23,561 nucleotides of DNA from a virus. Shown one piece after another: positions 1 to 7,236 of this stretch. The notes beneath the pieces are model-generated. The model had not been told where the DNA came from. It saw only the letters and a list, made by a program, of their open reading frames with translations, and made no database searches. The translations under genes and the position numbers were made by a program. Positions within the stretch are counted from its first letter, which is position 1. Every line of letters begins with the position of its first letter. The stretch is taken from positions 1-23,561 of the IMG/VR virus record IMGVR_UViG_3300004460_000060; one strand, written 5' to 3'.

Positions 1-1200
1 ATAGAACTTGTCATGCCCCATCCAATACACTTGGTTATTAACTGCTATACAGCCACGAGGAGATAACATAGATATATTGTCTGCTAATTCCTGCAAGCCA
101 AACACATCAGTAGTGCCTAAGAACTGTAATGAATACAGCTGACCTTCAGTCCAGACCAGTATTTCCTGTCGAGTAGCCAGTGCCCGTACGATCCGCGATC
201 CTCGTGAAACCCTTATAAATCCTGCGCTATTAGTAACAGCAGGAGTAAAGTTCTTTGGTTCATCTTGATTAGACCAACGTATAAGCAGTAAGTCAGGATC
301 TCCTCCACCAAATGGAGTGCAACCAAAAGCCAGTAAGTGTTTATCGTTCTGAGAAACTAACGTCTGCATGGCTAGCAAAGGCACATCCGTAGCCCCGCTA
401 AGAGAAGATAATAACACTGCACGGGTAGATAACGCTGAGGTCACATCTGCATTTGAGCCTCGTTCCCAATAGTAAATAGGGCCATTACGTATGGTAGCAA
501 CAATGTCATTATCAAAATTATCTAACCACCAATCACGTTGTGGCAAATCAACGGGTACTGTAGACCCAAGACCCCAAAAACCTCTGGCATAAGTTCCTGT
601 ACCCCAACCATAGCCTTCTACTAGTAATTTGTTTCCAGGGGTAATTTCAAAAAAAGCAGCTATAGATGTTCCACCACCTGCGCCTACACTTGAACTCGCA
701 GAAGTTGCTACCGTTATTAAAAAGCTGTTTACGTCTATAACGTCAACTATGTGATCTTTGTTTAAATCTATAGCAGGTACGCCACCGACAGCAACAGCGC
801 CTGTAAAAGACACGGTATCTCCCGTATTAGCCCCATGTGAGTTAATGGTCACTGTTACATTTTTTGACCCGTTAGTAGTAGCGAAACAGTTGTCAGTAGC
901 TGTCGTACCGTAGGTAGCTCGTATAGGAGTGATGTTGTATATAATTCCGCCAACTTCAATATAGAGATTAGAATTAGTCCCTAGTACTAAAAGATTATCA
1001 AGAAACGAAGTGACGTAATTCATCATCTGGCGGCAAACACCGCTAAACTCTTGGGTTGTTTGTTTAACCCAGCCACCTATTTTCTGAGGAAACCCTGAGA
1101 AAAAACGCACTTTATCCGCATCATACCAACCACCCTCATTAGAGTAATTAGTTACGTTGCGATTTAATCCTGGCCTAAATTTTAACTTTATAAATGCCAT
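1..1200 (-). CDS. Putative packaged-DNA stabilisation / tail protein (P22 gp10-like), partial
   Basis: The frame is open from an ATG at 1198-1200 to the window edge, giving 400 codons with no stop, so the C-terminus is missing. The protein opens with MAFIKLKFRPGLNRN and a segment NYSNEGGWYDADKVRF that I recognise from structural proteins of marine podovirus-like phages. It is rich in beta-type sequence, with motifs such as GGDPDLLLIRWSNQ and, near the cut end, AVNNQVYWMGHDKFY, which recall the beta-propeller of P22 gp10-type plug and stabilisation proteins. If so, it acts at the tail end of the portal channel to hold packaged DNA. It starts 2 bases after the endolysin stop, so it is probably co-translated with the lysis genes. 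The structural role is fairly sure; the gp10 assignment is inference. Confidence 0.7.
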   Translation of the reverse strand, partial: MAFIKLKFRPGLNRNVTNYSNEGGWYDADKVRFFSGFPQKIGGWVKQTTQEFSGVCRQMMNYVTSFLDNLLVLGTNSNLYIEVGGIIYNITPIRATYGTTATDNCFATTNGSKNVTVTINSHGANTGDTVSFTGAVAVGGVPAIDLNKDHIVDVIDVNSFLITVATSASSSVGAGGGTSIAAFFEITPGNKLLVEGYGWGTGTYARGFWGLGSTVPVDLPQRDWWLDNFDNDIVATIRNGPIYYWERGSNADVTSALSTRAVLLSSLSGATDVPLLAMQTLVSQNDKHLLAFGCTPFGGGDPDLLLIRWSNQDEPKNFTPAVTNSAGFIRVSRGSRIVRALATRQEILVWTEGQLYSLQFLGTTDVFGLQELADNISMLSPRGCIAVNNQVYWMGHDKFY

Positions 1201-1202
1201 AT

Positions 1203-1655
1203 TTACACCAATTCAAAATGAGGGCCATCAATAAAGGGTCTTCTATTTGCTAACCTACGTATATCTATGTAGTGGGTCATCGCTTGTTCCATAGTACCAC
1301 CCCATTCACATATATTGTTTGTAGTCCAAGACCCTCCCCATCGAACCGCAACACCTAGTTCAGTAGCCGCTTGTTTCATAGCGTCAGCTATGTCATCGTA
1401 TAAATTTAACTCCCAAGACACTCTTGGGCCTATGTAAGCAACAAGATCAACAGCCGAGCCGTTTAAATGCTTACTTTTCATTGTTTTACTAGCGCCTCGA
1501 TCAACTAGCTCTTGCTGTCTTTCTATAGTTCTAAGCCCTTCAATAACACCAAAATCTACTTTTGTGTATTTTATAGCTGTTGTAACCACTTCTATTAATT
1601 TGGCATCAACACCTTTTAGACGATCTACACTTCTTAAAGATAATTTAAAGGTCAT
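1203..1655 (-). CDS. Endolysin, M15-family L-Ala-D-Glu-type peptidase
   Basis: This 150-residue protein has the signature of the VanY/M15 zinc peptidases used as phage endolysins. The motif SKHLNGSAVDL (residues 61-71) supplies the first His (H63) and Asp (D70) zinc ligands, and the C-terminal PHFEL (H146) supplies the last one. FGVIEGLRTIERQQELV (35-51) is the usual family stretch preceding them. The enzyme would cleave the peptide stems of peptidoglycan at the end of infection. Its length matches compact single-domain endolysins such as that of T5, and there is no cell-wall binding domain or signal peptide, so it needs the nearby holin to reach the wall. It lies directly downstream of a small membrane protein gene and the holin module. 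Confidence is high. Confidence 0.9.
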   Translation of the reverse strand: MTFKLSLRSVDRLKGVDAKLIEVVTTAIKYTKVDFGVIEGLRTIERQQELVDRGASKTMKSKHLNGSAVDLVAYIGPRVSWELNLYDDIADAMKQAATELGVAVRWGGSWTTNNICEWGGTMEQAMTHYIDIRRLANRRPFIDGPHFELV

Positions 1656-1657
1656 AA

Positions 1658-1807
1658 TTATTTTATTTTGTTAATTAGGTCAAATAAAATTTTTACTTTG
1701 TCTTCTAGTACTTTAACTCTAATAGTTATCTCTGCACGAAATGCTACGCCAATTGCAGCAACAGCAATAAGTCCTGATATAACAGGCCAAAATTCCATAA
1801 AACTCAT
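1658..1807 (-). CDS. Small single-TM protein in the lysis module
   Basis: This is a 49-residue ORF. It starts MSFMEFWPVISGLIAVAAIG with a hydrophobic segment (about residues 7-23), followed by a charged helix with heptad-like spacing (RVKVLEDKVKILFDLINKIK). This N-in membrane anchor plus short coiled coil is seen in small phage holin-associated proteins and XhlA-like proteins. Its ATG overlaps the stop of the upstream 45-residue gene (ATGA), and its stop lies 2 bases before the endolysin start region, so it is translationally coupled into the lysis operon. It may be an accessory holin, a pinholin or a spanin-like part, but no family could be assigned. Confidence 0.65.
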   Translation of the reverse strand: MSFMEFWPVISGLIAVAAIGVAFRAEITIRVKVLEDKVKILFDLINKIK

Positions 1808-1941
1808 TTTCCTTGCCCTCGATACTTTTTAAAACTCCTTTTATCGCATTTACTGCGAGGTCTAGAATTTACAGAACTCCCTATAGATGTTTTCTTTTTT
1901 ATCTTGGTTCTAAGCGGTGCGTCTAGTTTAAGGCGTGCCAT
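1804..1941 (-). CDS. Small basic conserved phage protein (45 aa)
   Basis: This 45-residue ORF begins MARLKLDAPLRTKIKKKTS and ends RSFKKYRGQGK. It has many Lys and Arg residues, no membrane segment and one Cys. The pattern KKKTSIGSS followed by KRSFKKYRGQG is one I recognise from small hypothetical proteins in marine podoviruses, usually in this position beside the lysis genes. Its ATG overlaps the holin stop (TAATG) and its TGA overlaps the next ATG (ATGA), so it is locked into the lysis operon by overlaps on both sides. The function is unknown. A nucleic-acid binding or virion role is plausible from the charge only. Confidence 0.7.
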   Translation of the reverse strand: MARLKLDAPLRTKIKKKTSIGSSVNSRPRSKCDKRSFKKYRGQGK

Positions 1942-2342
1942 TATTTTGCCACTCCTTTACTTTTTTCAAAACTGCGAAGTCCACCAAGACCTAGCATACC
2001 CATAAGCACGGTCATTAACTGACCCATTTCAAAATTTGGTAGCTCAGGTACTTCCATACCATAGGCAGCGAGACCAAAAATAGCCAAAGGTTGGATAACA
2101 AAATGATAAGCAAAGGCAGTGCCGCACACCCAACCCACAAAAGGTCTCCAGCCACCTTTCCAGACAGAGCTACTAGCTGCTTCCGCTTTATTGACTTCAA
2201 CTTGTGCAAGGGCAAGTTCTTGTGCATGCCTGTCTGCCATCGTCGAAATTTCATGTGCTAGCGCTGCCTTCTGATCTTTATCTTCAACAAATTTGTCTAG
2301 AAGCCCTGTAACAGGGCCAATGAGTGCGTTAAGTAGGGCCAT
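1941..2342 (-). CDS. Holin, 3-TM (GTA-type) family
   Basis: This 133-residue protein fits the holin family with three membrane segments first described for gene-transfer-agent release. The N-terminal part (about 1-60) is an amphipathic and charged helix region with Ala- and Gln-rich sequence (HAQELALAQVEVNKAEA). It is followed by the typical WKGGWRPFVGWVCGTAFAYH block (61-80) leading into hydrophobic segments at about 66-96, and a last one at about 108-122 (LMTVLMGMLGLGGL). The motif SVWKGGWRPFVGW is diagnostic of this family. It would form the membrane lesion that lets the M15 endolysin reach peptidoglycan. The stop overlaps the next gene's ATG by one base. Confidence is high for the family. 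Confidence 0.88.
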   Translation of the reverse strand: MALLNALIGPVTGLLDKFVEDKDQKAALAHEISTMADRHAQELALAQVEVNKAEAASSSVWKGGWRPFVGWVCGTAFAYHFVIQPLAIFGLAAYGMEVPELPNFEMGQLMTVLMGMLGLGGLRSFEKSKGVAK

Positions 2343-2351
2343 ATTGCCTCC

Positions 2352-2456
2352 TTATTTTTGACACTTGCATACATCAACAAACTTAGATACCGCCCACGTT
2401 AGTAACTGTTTAACTTTAACCCAAACCCAAACACAAACATTTTTAATTTTACGCAT
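2352..2456 (-). CDS. Tiny hypothetical protein (34 aa)
   Basis: This 34-codon ORF (start MRKIKNVCVWVWVKVKQLLT) fills the gap between the zinc-ribbon gene and the holin. The ATG has a good ribosome binding site, AGGAGA, ending 5 bases upstream. That site overlaps the stop of the preceding gene, which argues that it is real. The peptide is basic at its N-terminus, then alternates Val/Trp with Lys, and has Cys residues near both ends. It could be a membrane-associated amphipathic peptide, but there is no recognisable family. Its existence rests on the ribosome binding site and on how precisely it fills the gap. Confidence 0.5.
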   Translation of the reverse strand: MRKIKNVCVWVWVKVKQLLTWAVSKFVDVCKCQK

Positions 2457-2457
2457 A

Positions 2458-2673
2458 TCATTCTCCTAAAGTCTTAGCCCCTGCTTGTGGCACTGATGTA
2501 GCCCACACTGAGGTTGATTGTCGAGGACTCCAAGGTTTTCCACAATTAGTGCAAGTGCCTGTACTTTCCTCATGCTTACTTACAGAATCACCACAATGAA
2601 CACACACTATTTCTATTTCATGTTTACAAACAGTTAGTTTTCCCACAATTTTTGCTTCGTATGTAGTTTTCAT
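2458..2673 (-). CDS. Small zinc-ribbon-like protein (71 aa)
   Basis: This 71-residue protein has two CxxC knuckles, C24-VH-C27 and C41-TN-C44 (the second as TCTNCGKPW). They are 13 residues apart, as expected for a zinc ribbon, and an extra Cys is present at 16. The flanks are not recognisable and no catalytic domain is attached. Small zinc-binding proteins are common in phage late operons and may serve as structural or protein-interaction modules. The gene starts 3 bases after the end of the glycine-rich tail gene and is followed by the 34-residue ORF. Metal binding is inferred from the Cys pattern; function is unknown. Confidence 0.7.
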   Translation of the reverse strand: MKTTYEAKIVGKLTVCKHEIEIVCVHCGDSVSKHEESTGTCTNCGKPWSPRQSTSVWATSVPQAGAKTLGE

Positions 2674-2675
2674 AG

Positions 2676-3353
2676 TTAAGATCCTGTTATTGTTACAAAC
2701 CCATTTGCACCTACACTACCACTGGCTTCTCGATTAGCGTTACCACCGTTACCATTGCCTGTACCGTTTTGACCACCTGCGCCACCGTTACCTCCTTGAG
2801 AAGCTGATTGACCTGTAGCACCATTAACACCATTTGGGGATCCCCCGGCACCACCAGCACCCGGAGTACCCGCAGCACCGCCACCGCCACCAGTTGCAGA
2901 TACAGTAGCAGAAGCAGCTACTACACTAGTCGTACCTCCAGCACCTCCACCATTACCACCCGCTTGAAACCCTGGGTAAAAACCTCCAGCACCACCAGTA
3001 CCTATATTAACCGTAAGTTCTTCTCCGGGGGTAACCGCTATAGTTTGAGATACTATAAAACCTCCAGAGCCACCACCGCCACCACCATGTAAGTCTCCTG
3101 TATGGACAGCTGATCCACCACCTCCACCAGCAGCGTATACACTCACAGATAGTTCAAACAAACCAGCAGGTACGGTTACTGTTTGAACGCCAACACTTCC
3201 AGAAGAAAAGTTTAAAGCTCCAGGAAACACCGTACGCCATGTACCATTGTTATTGACTTGTACTTTTTCTATATTTCTCCAAGTGCCCCCGTCATTAACA
3301 AATATTTGCAGGGCTTCTCTAAAAGTACCACTATCGTTAACTGATACAGTCAT
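2676..3353 (-). CDS. Glycine-rich tail / fibre protein (225 aa)
   Basis: The N-terminus carries three 14-residue repeats of the form VN[DN]xGT[FW]R (residues 5-12, 19-26 and 33-40). Such repeats mark attachment segments in many phage tail proteins. From about residue 70 onward the chain is dominated by Gly, Ala, Ser and Asn in runs such as GGGGSGGF and GGAGGFYPGFQAGGNGGG. It ends GANGFVTITGS, a typical C-terminus for glycine-rich fibre tips that bind the host surface. It lies 8 bases downstream of the shorter tail fibre gene, forming a fibre + glycine-rich pair that mirrors the pair at 8101-10064. It is probably an adhesin tip. No enzyme motif is present. Confidence 0.78.
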   Translation of the reverse strand: MTVSVNDSGTFREALQIFVNDGGTWRNIEKVQVNNNGTWRTVFPGALNFSSGSVGVQTVTVPAGLFELSVSVYAAGGGGGSAVHTGDLHGGGGGGSGGFIVSQTIAVTPGEELTVNIGTGGAGGFYPGFQAGGNGGGAGGTTSVVAASATVSATGGGGGAAGTPGAGGAGGSPNGVNGATGQSASQGGNGGAGGQNGTGNGNGGNANREASGSVGANGFVTITGS

Positions 3354-3361
3354 ACTAAACC

Positions 3362-4171
3362 TTAGTTAGAGTATTTATAGTGAATATCACCATCAGAACC
3401 GCCTGACGCATCGGAAGTAGATAGCGTTCGAACGCCTACAGCATTACTGCCCACAGTAACTGAATTAACTGTTGTTCCTGTTATACTACCACCAGTAATT
3501 GATACGCCGTCTGAATCTTGAGTTGCAAGCGTACCTAAGCCTAATGAATTTCTTGCTGTAGTGCCAGATTCTGAAACCCAAGTAGTGCCGTTACCCACAA
3601 TAAAATTACCATCAGACCTAGCAAGTGCAGTTATAGCATCTAGATAAACACTATGGCTTTGGACATCTGCACCAATTTCAAGACCTAAATTTGACCTCGC
3701 TGCGGTAGTAGCAGTGGCTCCTGTACCCCCACTAGCAATAGGTAATGCTGTAGTTAAAGTTAAAGAAGATAAGTGGGTGACTGCATCAACTACGTCCGTA
3801 CCGTTGTTAAACAACAACATCGTTTTACCGGCTGGTACAGCTATACCATTTTGACCTGACACTTTTACAGTACAAGCATCTGCTAATCCATTGTTTACAA
3901 CATACATTTTTTCAATAGCGGGAACAGTTAAGTTTCTCGCACCACCTGATGTGCCTGTAAGGTTTAACCTCATATTTCGAGCAGCCTGCGAAGCATTGCT
4001 GTCAGATAACGTAAGAGTAACATCACCACTTGAGAACGAAACATCAGCGCTACCAGCAATAGCTTCTTGTAATGCGGTACCTAGGTTAGTATTAGTTACT
4101 ACCCCCCAAGTATTAAGGTTCTCTCCAGTAGTCATTAACTGAATTTTTAAAGCGCTGTATGTACTAGCCAT
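3362..4171 (-). CDS. Tail fibre protein, paralogue lacking the S74 domain (269 aa)
   Basis: The first ~150 residues (MASTYSALKIQLMTTGENLN onward) align almost without gaps to the start of the 322-residue fibre encoded at 9096-10064, about 70% identical by eye. Shared blocks include RLNLTGTSGGARNL and NNGLADACTVKVSGQ. After the shared part it has fibre-like repeats such as SGGTGATA and ATQDSDGVSITGGSITG, common in phage tail fibre shafts. Unlike its paralogue it ends in HYKYSN with no chaperone domain. Its ATG lies inside the 3' end of the desaturase gene (8-base overlap, ATGGCTAG). The role is probably attachment of a receptor-binding assembly. Confidence is good for a virion fibre and uncertain for exact position. 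Confidence 0.8.
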   Translation of the reverse strand: MASTYSALKIQLMTTGENLNTWGVVTNTNLGTALQEAIAGSADVSFSSGDVTLTLSDSNASQAARNMRLNLTGTSGGARNLTVPAIEKMYVVNNGLADACTVKVSGQNGIAVPAGKTMLLFNNGTDVVDAVTHLSSLTLTTALPIASGGTGATATTAARSNLGLEIGADVQSHSVYLDAITALARSDGNFIVGNGTTWVSESGTTARNSLGLGTLATQDSDGVSITGGSITGTTVNSVTVGSNAVGVRTLSTSDASGGSDGDIHYKYSN

Positions 4172-4916
4172 TTTGTTTACCTCTAACTTTAATTATATCT
4201 ACCAAATATTTATAAAAATCAATCTCATACCATTTTACCGCTTGATTGTAGTTTGACGGATCGTTATGATGATTGTTATGGTAAGTACTTTCTAAAAAAA
4301 TTGGTATTGGTAAGTTTTTAGAAGTATCTTTAGTATTAAAATTTCTGTACCCAAACCTATGTAAAACTACATTTGTAAAGCTTGACGTATGGAATGTGTA
4401 TACAACAGCAAATGCAAAAAAATAAATCGTAACACGCGGCTCTATTATTGCACTTAGTATAATAATTGACCAGTATATCTTAAAGTAATGCTTTGCAGAC
4501 AATTTGTGCATTTTGACCTTAGAAAGCCTACGAATTGTGCCTACATCAACTTTTAAACGTTCGCCTAACCCTAACCAAAACCAAGTACTAATTCCTTTAG
4601 CTCCTGGATGAGGATCTCCATTTTTGTCAGAGTATCTATGATGCGCTACGTGATGTGCAGCCCAAGCCATAGGTGGGCCTTGCAAAGCCATAATTGCCAA
4701 TAAATTTAACACTGGCTCTAGTTTAAGGTTAAAGCAAAATGATCTGTGAGAAAGATACCTGTGTTCGTATATCCCTACCCCATAACTACCTATAAGCAAA
4801 GTACCAATAGCTGACGCCCATAACCATTGTGGCTCCCATAAAACAATCATTCCTACAATACAAATAATATGTATTGCAACTTGAGACGCTAATAATTTAT
4901 AGTGCGGACTAAACAT
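4164..4916 (-). CDS. Membrane fatty-acid (acyl) desaturase, delta-9 type
   Basis: This 250-residue protein has all three histidine boxes of the acyl-CoA/acyl-lipid desaturase family. They are HRYLSH (residues 52-57), HVAHH (89-93, followed by RYSDKNGDPH) and HNNHH (213-217). An additional His occurs in TNVVLH, about residue 189, where the family has a further di-iron ligand. Hydrophobic segments before box 1, between boxes 1 and 2 and in the middle (about 145-175) fit the usual four-helix membrane topology. The enzyme inserts a double bond in a fatty acyl chain using O2 and electrons, probably from a host ferredoxin. There is no fused electron donor. It overlaps its neighbours by 8 bases on both sides and is AT-rich. 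It is a host-derived auxiliary metabolic gene. The family is very sure; substrate and position specificity are not known. Confidence 0.93.
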   Translation of the reverse strand: MFSPHYKLLASQVAIHIICIVGMIVLWEPQWLWASAIGTLLIGSYGVGIYEHRYLSHRSFCFNLKLEPVLNLLAIMALQGPPMAWAAHHVAHHRYSDKNGDPHPGAKGISTWFWLGLGERLKVDVGTIRRLSKVKMHKLSAKHYFKIYWSIIILSAIIEPRVTIYFFAFAVVYTFHTSSFTNVVLHRFGYRNFNTKDTSKNLPIPIFLESTYHNNHHNDPSNYNQAVKWYEIDFYKYLVDIIKVRGKQNG

Positions 4917-5469
4917 ATTTACTTGGTTTTTGCTTCCATAAGTTAGAAATTATAGAGCGTCTATACCCTTTGACTACTTCAGTAACCCTATGTTGCGCAT
5001 TAGGTGTAAATACGATTAATCTGTTTGGCACAGGTTGTATACGTTCAAGTTCTCCATTACCTCTTTTTATTTCTAAGTAGCCTCCAACACAAGGTTCTGT
5101 ATGCGCATAGTATATAAACCCAGAATCAGCTGTTTTAATTTCCCCAGAATCAACAAGCCTTTGTTCTTCCTCTGAGTCTACTATCCCATCAAGGTCATTA
5201 TCTGTATGAAACCCAACTGGGCCTGCTGGGCCATCAGCGTTTAGGGGCGTAACTAGTCGCGTCCAATACTCCCATCCATTAATATTTTGTTTTATCCCAA
5301 CGACCTCATTCCAAACTAAATGGCATAAATGTTCGAATGCATTTGATAGGTTTTTGTCGTGGTCAACCCATTGAATCGGTGCTCCTGGTTTTAAATTGTC
5401 CCACAGGCTAGAACTCGTAAGGTTTTTCTTTAGGTTACTACTAGGAAGAAAGTCATCAAAAATAATCAT
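4909..5469 (-). CDS. 2OG-Fe(II) oxygenase (prolyl 4-hydroxylase-like)
   Basis: This 186-residue protein starts IIFDDFLPSS, the usual entry of compact 2-oxoglutarate/Fe(II) dioxygenases. It carries the metal triad as H88-x-D90 (GFHTDND) and H160 (NAQHRV), with the 2-oxoglutarate-binding basic residue at R170/R171 (KGYRRSI). The part between contains GGYLEIKRG and RLIVFTPN, matching the core strands of the double-stranded beta-helix. The family hydroxylates protein side chains or small molecules, consuming O2 and 2-oxoglutarate. The substrate cannot be read from sequence. The ATG overlaps the stop of the upstream double-dioxygenase gene by one base (TAATG), and its end overlaps the desaturase start by 8 bases (ATGTTTAG). 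Translation of the three genes is probably coupled. Confidence 0.85.
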   Translation of the reverse strand: MIIFDDFLPSSNLKKNLTSSSLWDNLKPGAPIQWVDHDKNLSNAFEHLCHLVWNEVVGIKQNINGWEYWTRLVTPLNADGPAGPVGFHTDNDLDGIVDSEEEQRLVDSGEIKTADSGFIYYAHTEPCVGGYLEIKRGNGELERIQPVPNRLIVFTPNAQHRVTEVVKGYRRSIISNLWKQKPSKYV

Positions 5470-6623
5470 TATTTAAACCAAGGGCCAACTAACCAAGTGA
5501 CAATACTGCGCCGTATGCCTTTTGTCACAGGCTCAACACCATGTAACATAAAACTAGGAAACGCAATTACGGTGCCTTTTTCTTGATCTGGATACGTTTT
5601 TTCCTTACCTATTTGCAAGTAAAATTTACCGCCCTCAAAATCATCATTTAAAAACGCAAGTACTGTTAATTTTCTACACTCACTTGCGTTTGGACTCATA
5701 AATGTATCCACATGACTTACATAATGTCCTTCGGTGCTATATCTTAAATACTCACTTTGATTGCTATTTGTTATACTAAACCTCCATGCTTTTTGATTCA
5801 TATTTAACCCTATACCACTTAAAGTAGCACCGATACCAACGTCATGAGATATATTTAACTTATCAACATCTCTAACATTTTTCTCAACTACACCTGCACT
5901 CTCATCATCACGTAAGCCGATCTCTGCGGGTTCTAAAGCTACTTGTTCAAATTTCTGTATCATCTGCTCACAGGCAATATCGGCTATCGCATTGCGCGCA
6001 AACCAATAAATTATTTCCTCGTTTGCCTTCGAATTTTGATGATGAGACAATGCAAGTCTTTTATCGTACTTCTGCTCTGCGCAAGGGCCATTTTGATCTA
6101 CATAGTGTAAAAATATTTGTGTTTGCCATCCGTCTTTAAGCGCTTCTCGCCAATGTGGTGCGTCGCACCCTTTATATATAACCCCATCTCCAATAGCTAT
6201 ATCGAGTTTGGTTTGATTTTTTACTCTGAATATTTCATCTACTTGGCCTTTAATGCCTAAATCTGTATCTTGGCCTGGATCAGCAATATATAAGGGCCAT
6301 ACTTCACCGTCGTGACCTAGTGTAATTGTTACGCTGTACTCACAAGCTTCTCTATCTGTGTGGCAAGCTAAGTCTTCACCCTCTAAATAGAACCGAGCAT
6401 ACGCATACGTTGGAAACAGCTTTTTACCTGTTTCTTGTTCCATCCTAGGTAAAAACTCTTCGAGCACTTGCTCAAGTACGGGGTGATGATAAACAGAAAA
6501 ACTATTTGGGCACTGTTCATCTTTTATTGCTGTATTGTTTTCAGCTGATTCTTGTAAAAACTTAGTTAGTTGCGCACAAGTATCTTTACATATTGCTTCC
6601 GTAATATATTTAAAATTATCCAT
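5469..6623 (-). CDS. Two-domain 2OG-Fe(II) oxygenase
   Basis: This 384-residue chain appears to contain two dioxygenase cores. Domain 1 (about 1-178) has ARFYLEGEDLACHTDRE with H88-x-D90. Its distal His is H157 in the stretch GCDAPHWREAL, followed by WQTQIFLHYV. The usual Arg is not obvious here and Q167/Q169 occupy the region. This form of domain occurs in marine phage proteins of unknown substrate. Domain 2 (about 260-384) is a standard prolyl-4-hydroxylase-like core with H304-x-D306 (SHVDTF), FEGGKFYL, H361 (MLHGVEPV) and R371/R372 (GIRRSIVTW). A linker of low similarity (about 190-255) separates them. Both metal triads look intact. The gene overlaps upstream and downstream genes by 8 bases and 1 base. 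The fusion is direct observation; activity and substrate are inference. Confidence 0.82.
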   Translation of the reverse strand: MDNFKYITEAICKDTCAQLTKFLQESAENNTAIKDEQCPNSFSVYHHPVLEQVLEEFLPRMEQETGKKLFPTYAYARFYLEGEDLACHTDREACEYSVTITLGHDGEVWPLYIADPGQDTDLGIKGQVDEIFRVKNQTKLDIAIGDGVIYKGCDAPHWREALKDGWQTQIFLHYVDQNGPCAEQKYDKRLALSHHQNSKANEEIIYWFARNAIADIACEQMIQKFEQVALEPAEIGLRDDESAGVVEKNVRDVDKLNISHDVGIGATLSGIGLNMNQKAWRFSITNSNQSEYLRYSTEGHYVSHVDTFMSPNASECRKLTVLAFLNDDFEGGKFYLQIGKEKTYPDQEKGTVIAFPSFMLHGVEPVTKGIRRSIVTWLVGPWFK

Positions 6624-7236
6624 AAAGTATATCTAAAATCTCCTCAATAGGTTGCATGAAAGCAAGTTGAACTGCGGTACGTGTAATTGTTTTATTATAG
6701 TTAACAAGTTCTTTAGCTCTAAATTTACTATTTTTCATATTTAATTCGAAAGCTGCATTTGGCAAAACTGAATGTGCTTTTGCGGTGTTTAACATCCAAA
6801 CGTCTCCAGGTTTTGCTATAAACCTATATTTAACTTCGAGATTATCAGCCCTGACGTTATAGTAAGTATTACCATTATCAATAGTAAGTCTATCATCTTT
6901 AATGTACTCGTTACCATCCCAAAAACTAGTAACTTCTTGATTTGGGTTAAAGTAAAAATTAATTATAGTTTTTTCATTAGTGTGAGCGTGAGGCGTTAAT
7001 AAACTAATTTTTGTTAACGCGGACTTGTACAGGTGTGGTTTTAGTTTTGGAAATAGATTAATAAATTGATCTGATTCATCAAGACGCCACCTAACAATAC
7101 TAGGGGACTTAGATATTCTTAATTTACCGTAAGATTCAATTTGCGGTCTATCATTAATACTTTTTATTTCAGGACATTTAACATCAAGTTTTTTTGCGTA
7201 AATAATATCCGAATCATTAAATGAATTTAATTCCAT
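6616..7236 (-). CDS. Putative double-stranded beta-helix hydroxylase-like protein (206 aa)
   Basis: The protein shows a cupin/dioxygenase-like order of elements. LLTPHAHTNEKTII (H83, H85) is followed by a variable insert, then FIAKPGDVWMLNTAKAHSV (H155) and RTAVQLAF (R186). The spacing and the GDVWMLN strand recall aspartyl/asparaginyl beta-hydroxylase-like folds that bind Fe(II) and 2-oxoglutarate. However, the first metal motif reads HAH, not HxD, so catalysis may be altered or lost. The C-terminus (PIEEILDILYG) is helical. It is the most AT-rich gene in the window. It overlaps the upstream 165-residue gene by 20 bases and the downstream gene by 8. The fold assignment is moderate; function is unknown. 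Confidence 0.6.
   Translation of the reverse strand: MELNSFNDSDIIYAKKLDVKCPEIKSINDRPQIESYGKLRISKSPSIVRWRLDESDQFINLFPKLKPHLYKSALTKISLLTPHAHTNEKTIINFYFNPNQEVTSFWDGNEYIKDDRLTIDNGNTYYNVRADNLEVKYRFIAKPGDVWMLNTAKAHSVLPNAAFELNMKNSKFRAKELVNYNKTITRTAVQLAFMQPIEEILDILYG

Noticed and set aside
2808-3092. Plus-strand ORF with many Ser/Thr residues
   Set aside because: It is the antisense of the glycine-rich tail gene; repeated GGN codons make stop-free reverse frames.
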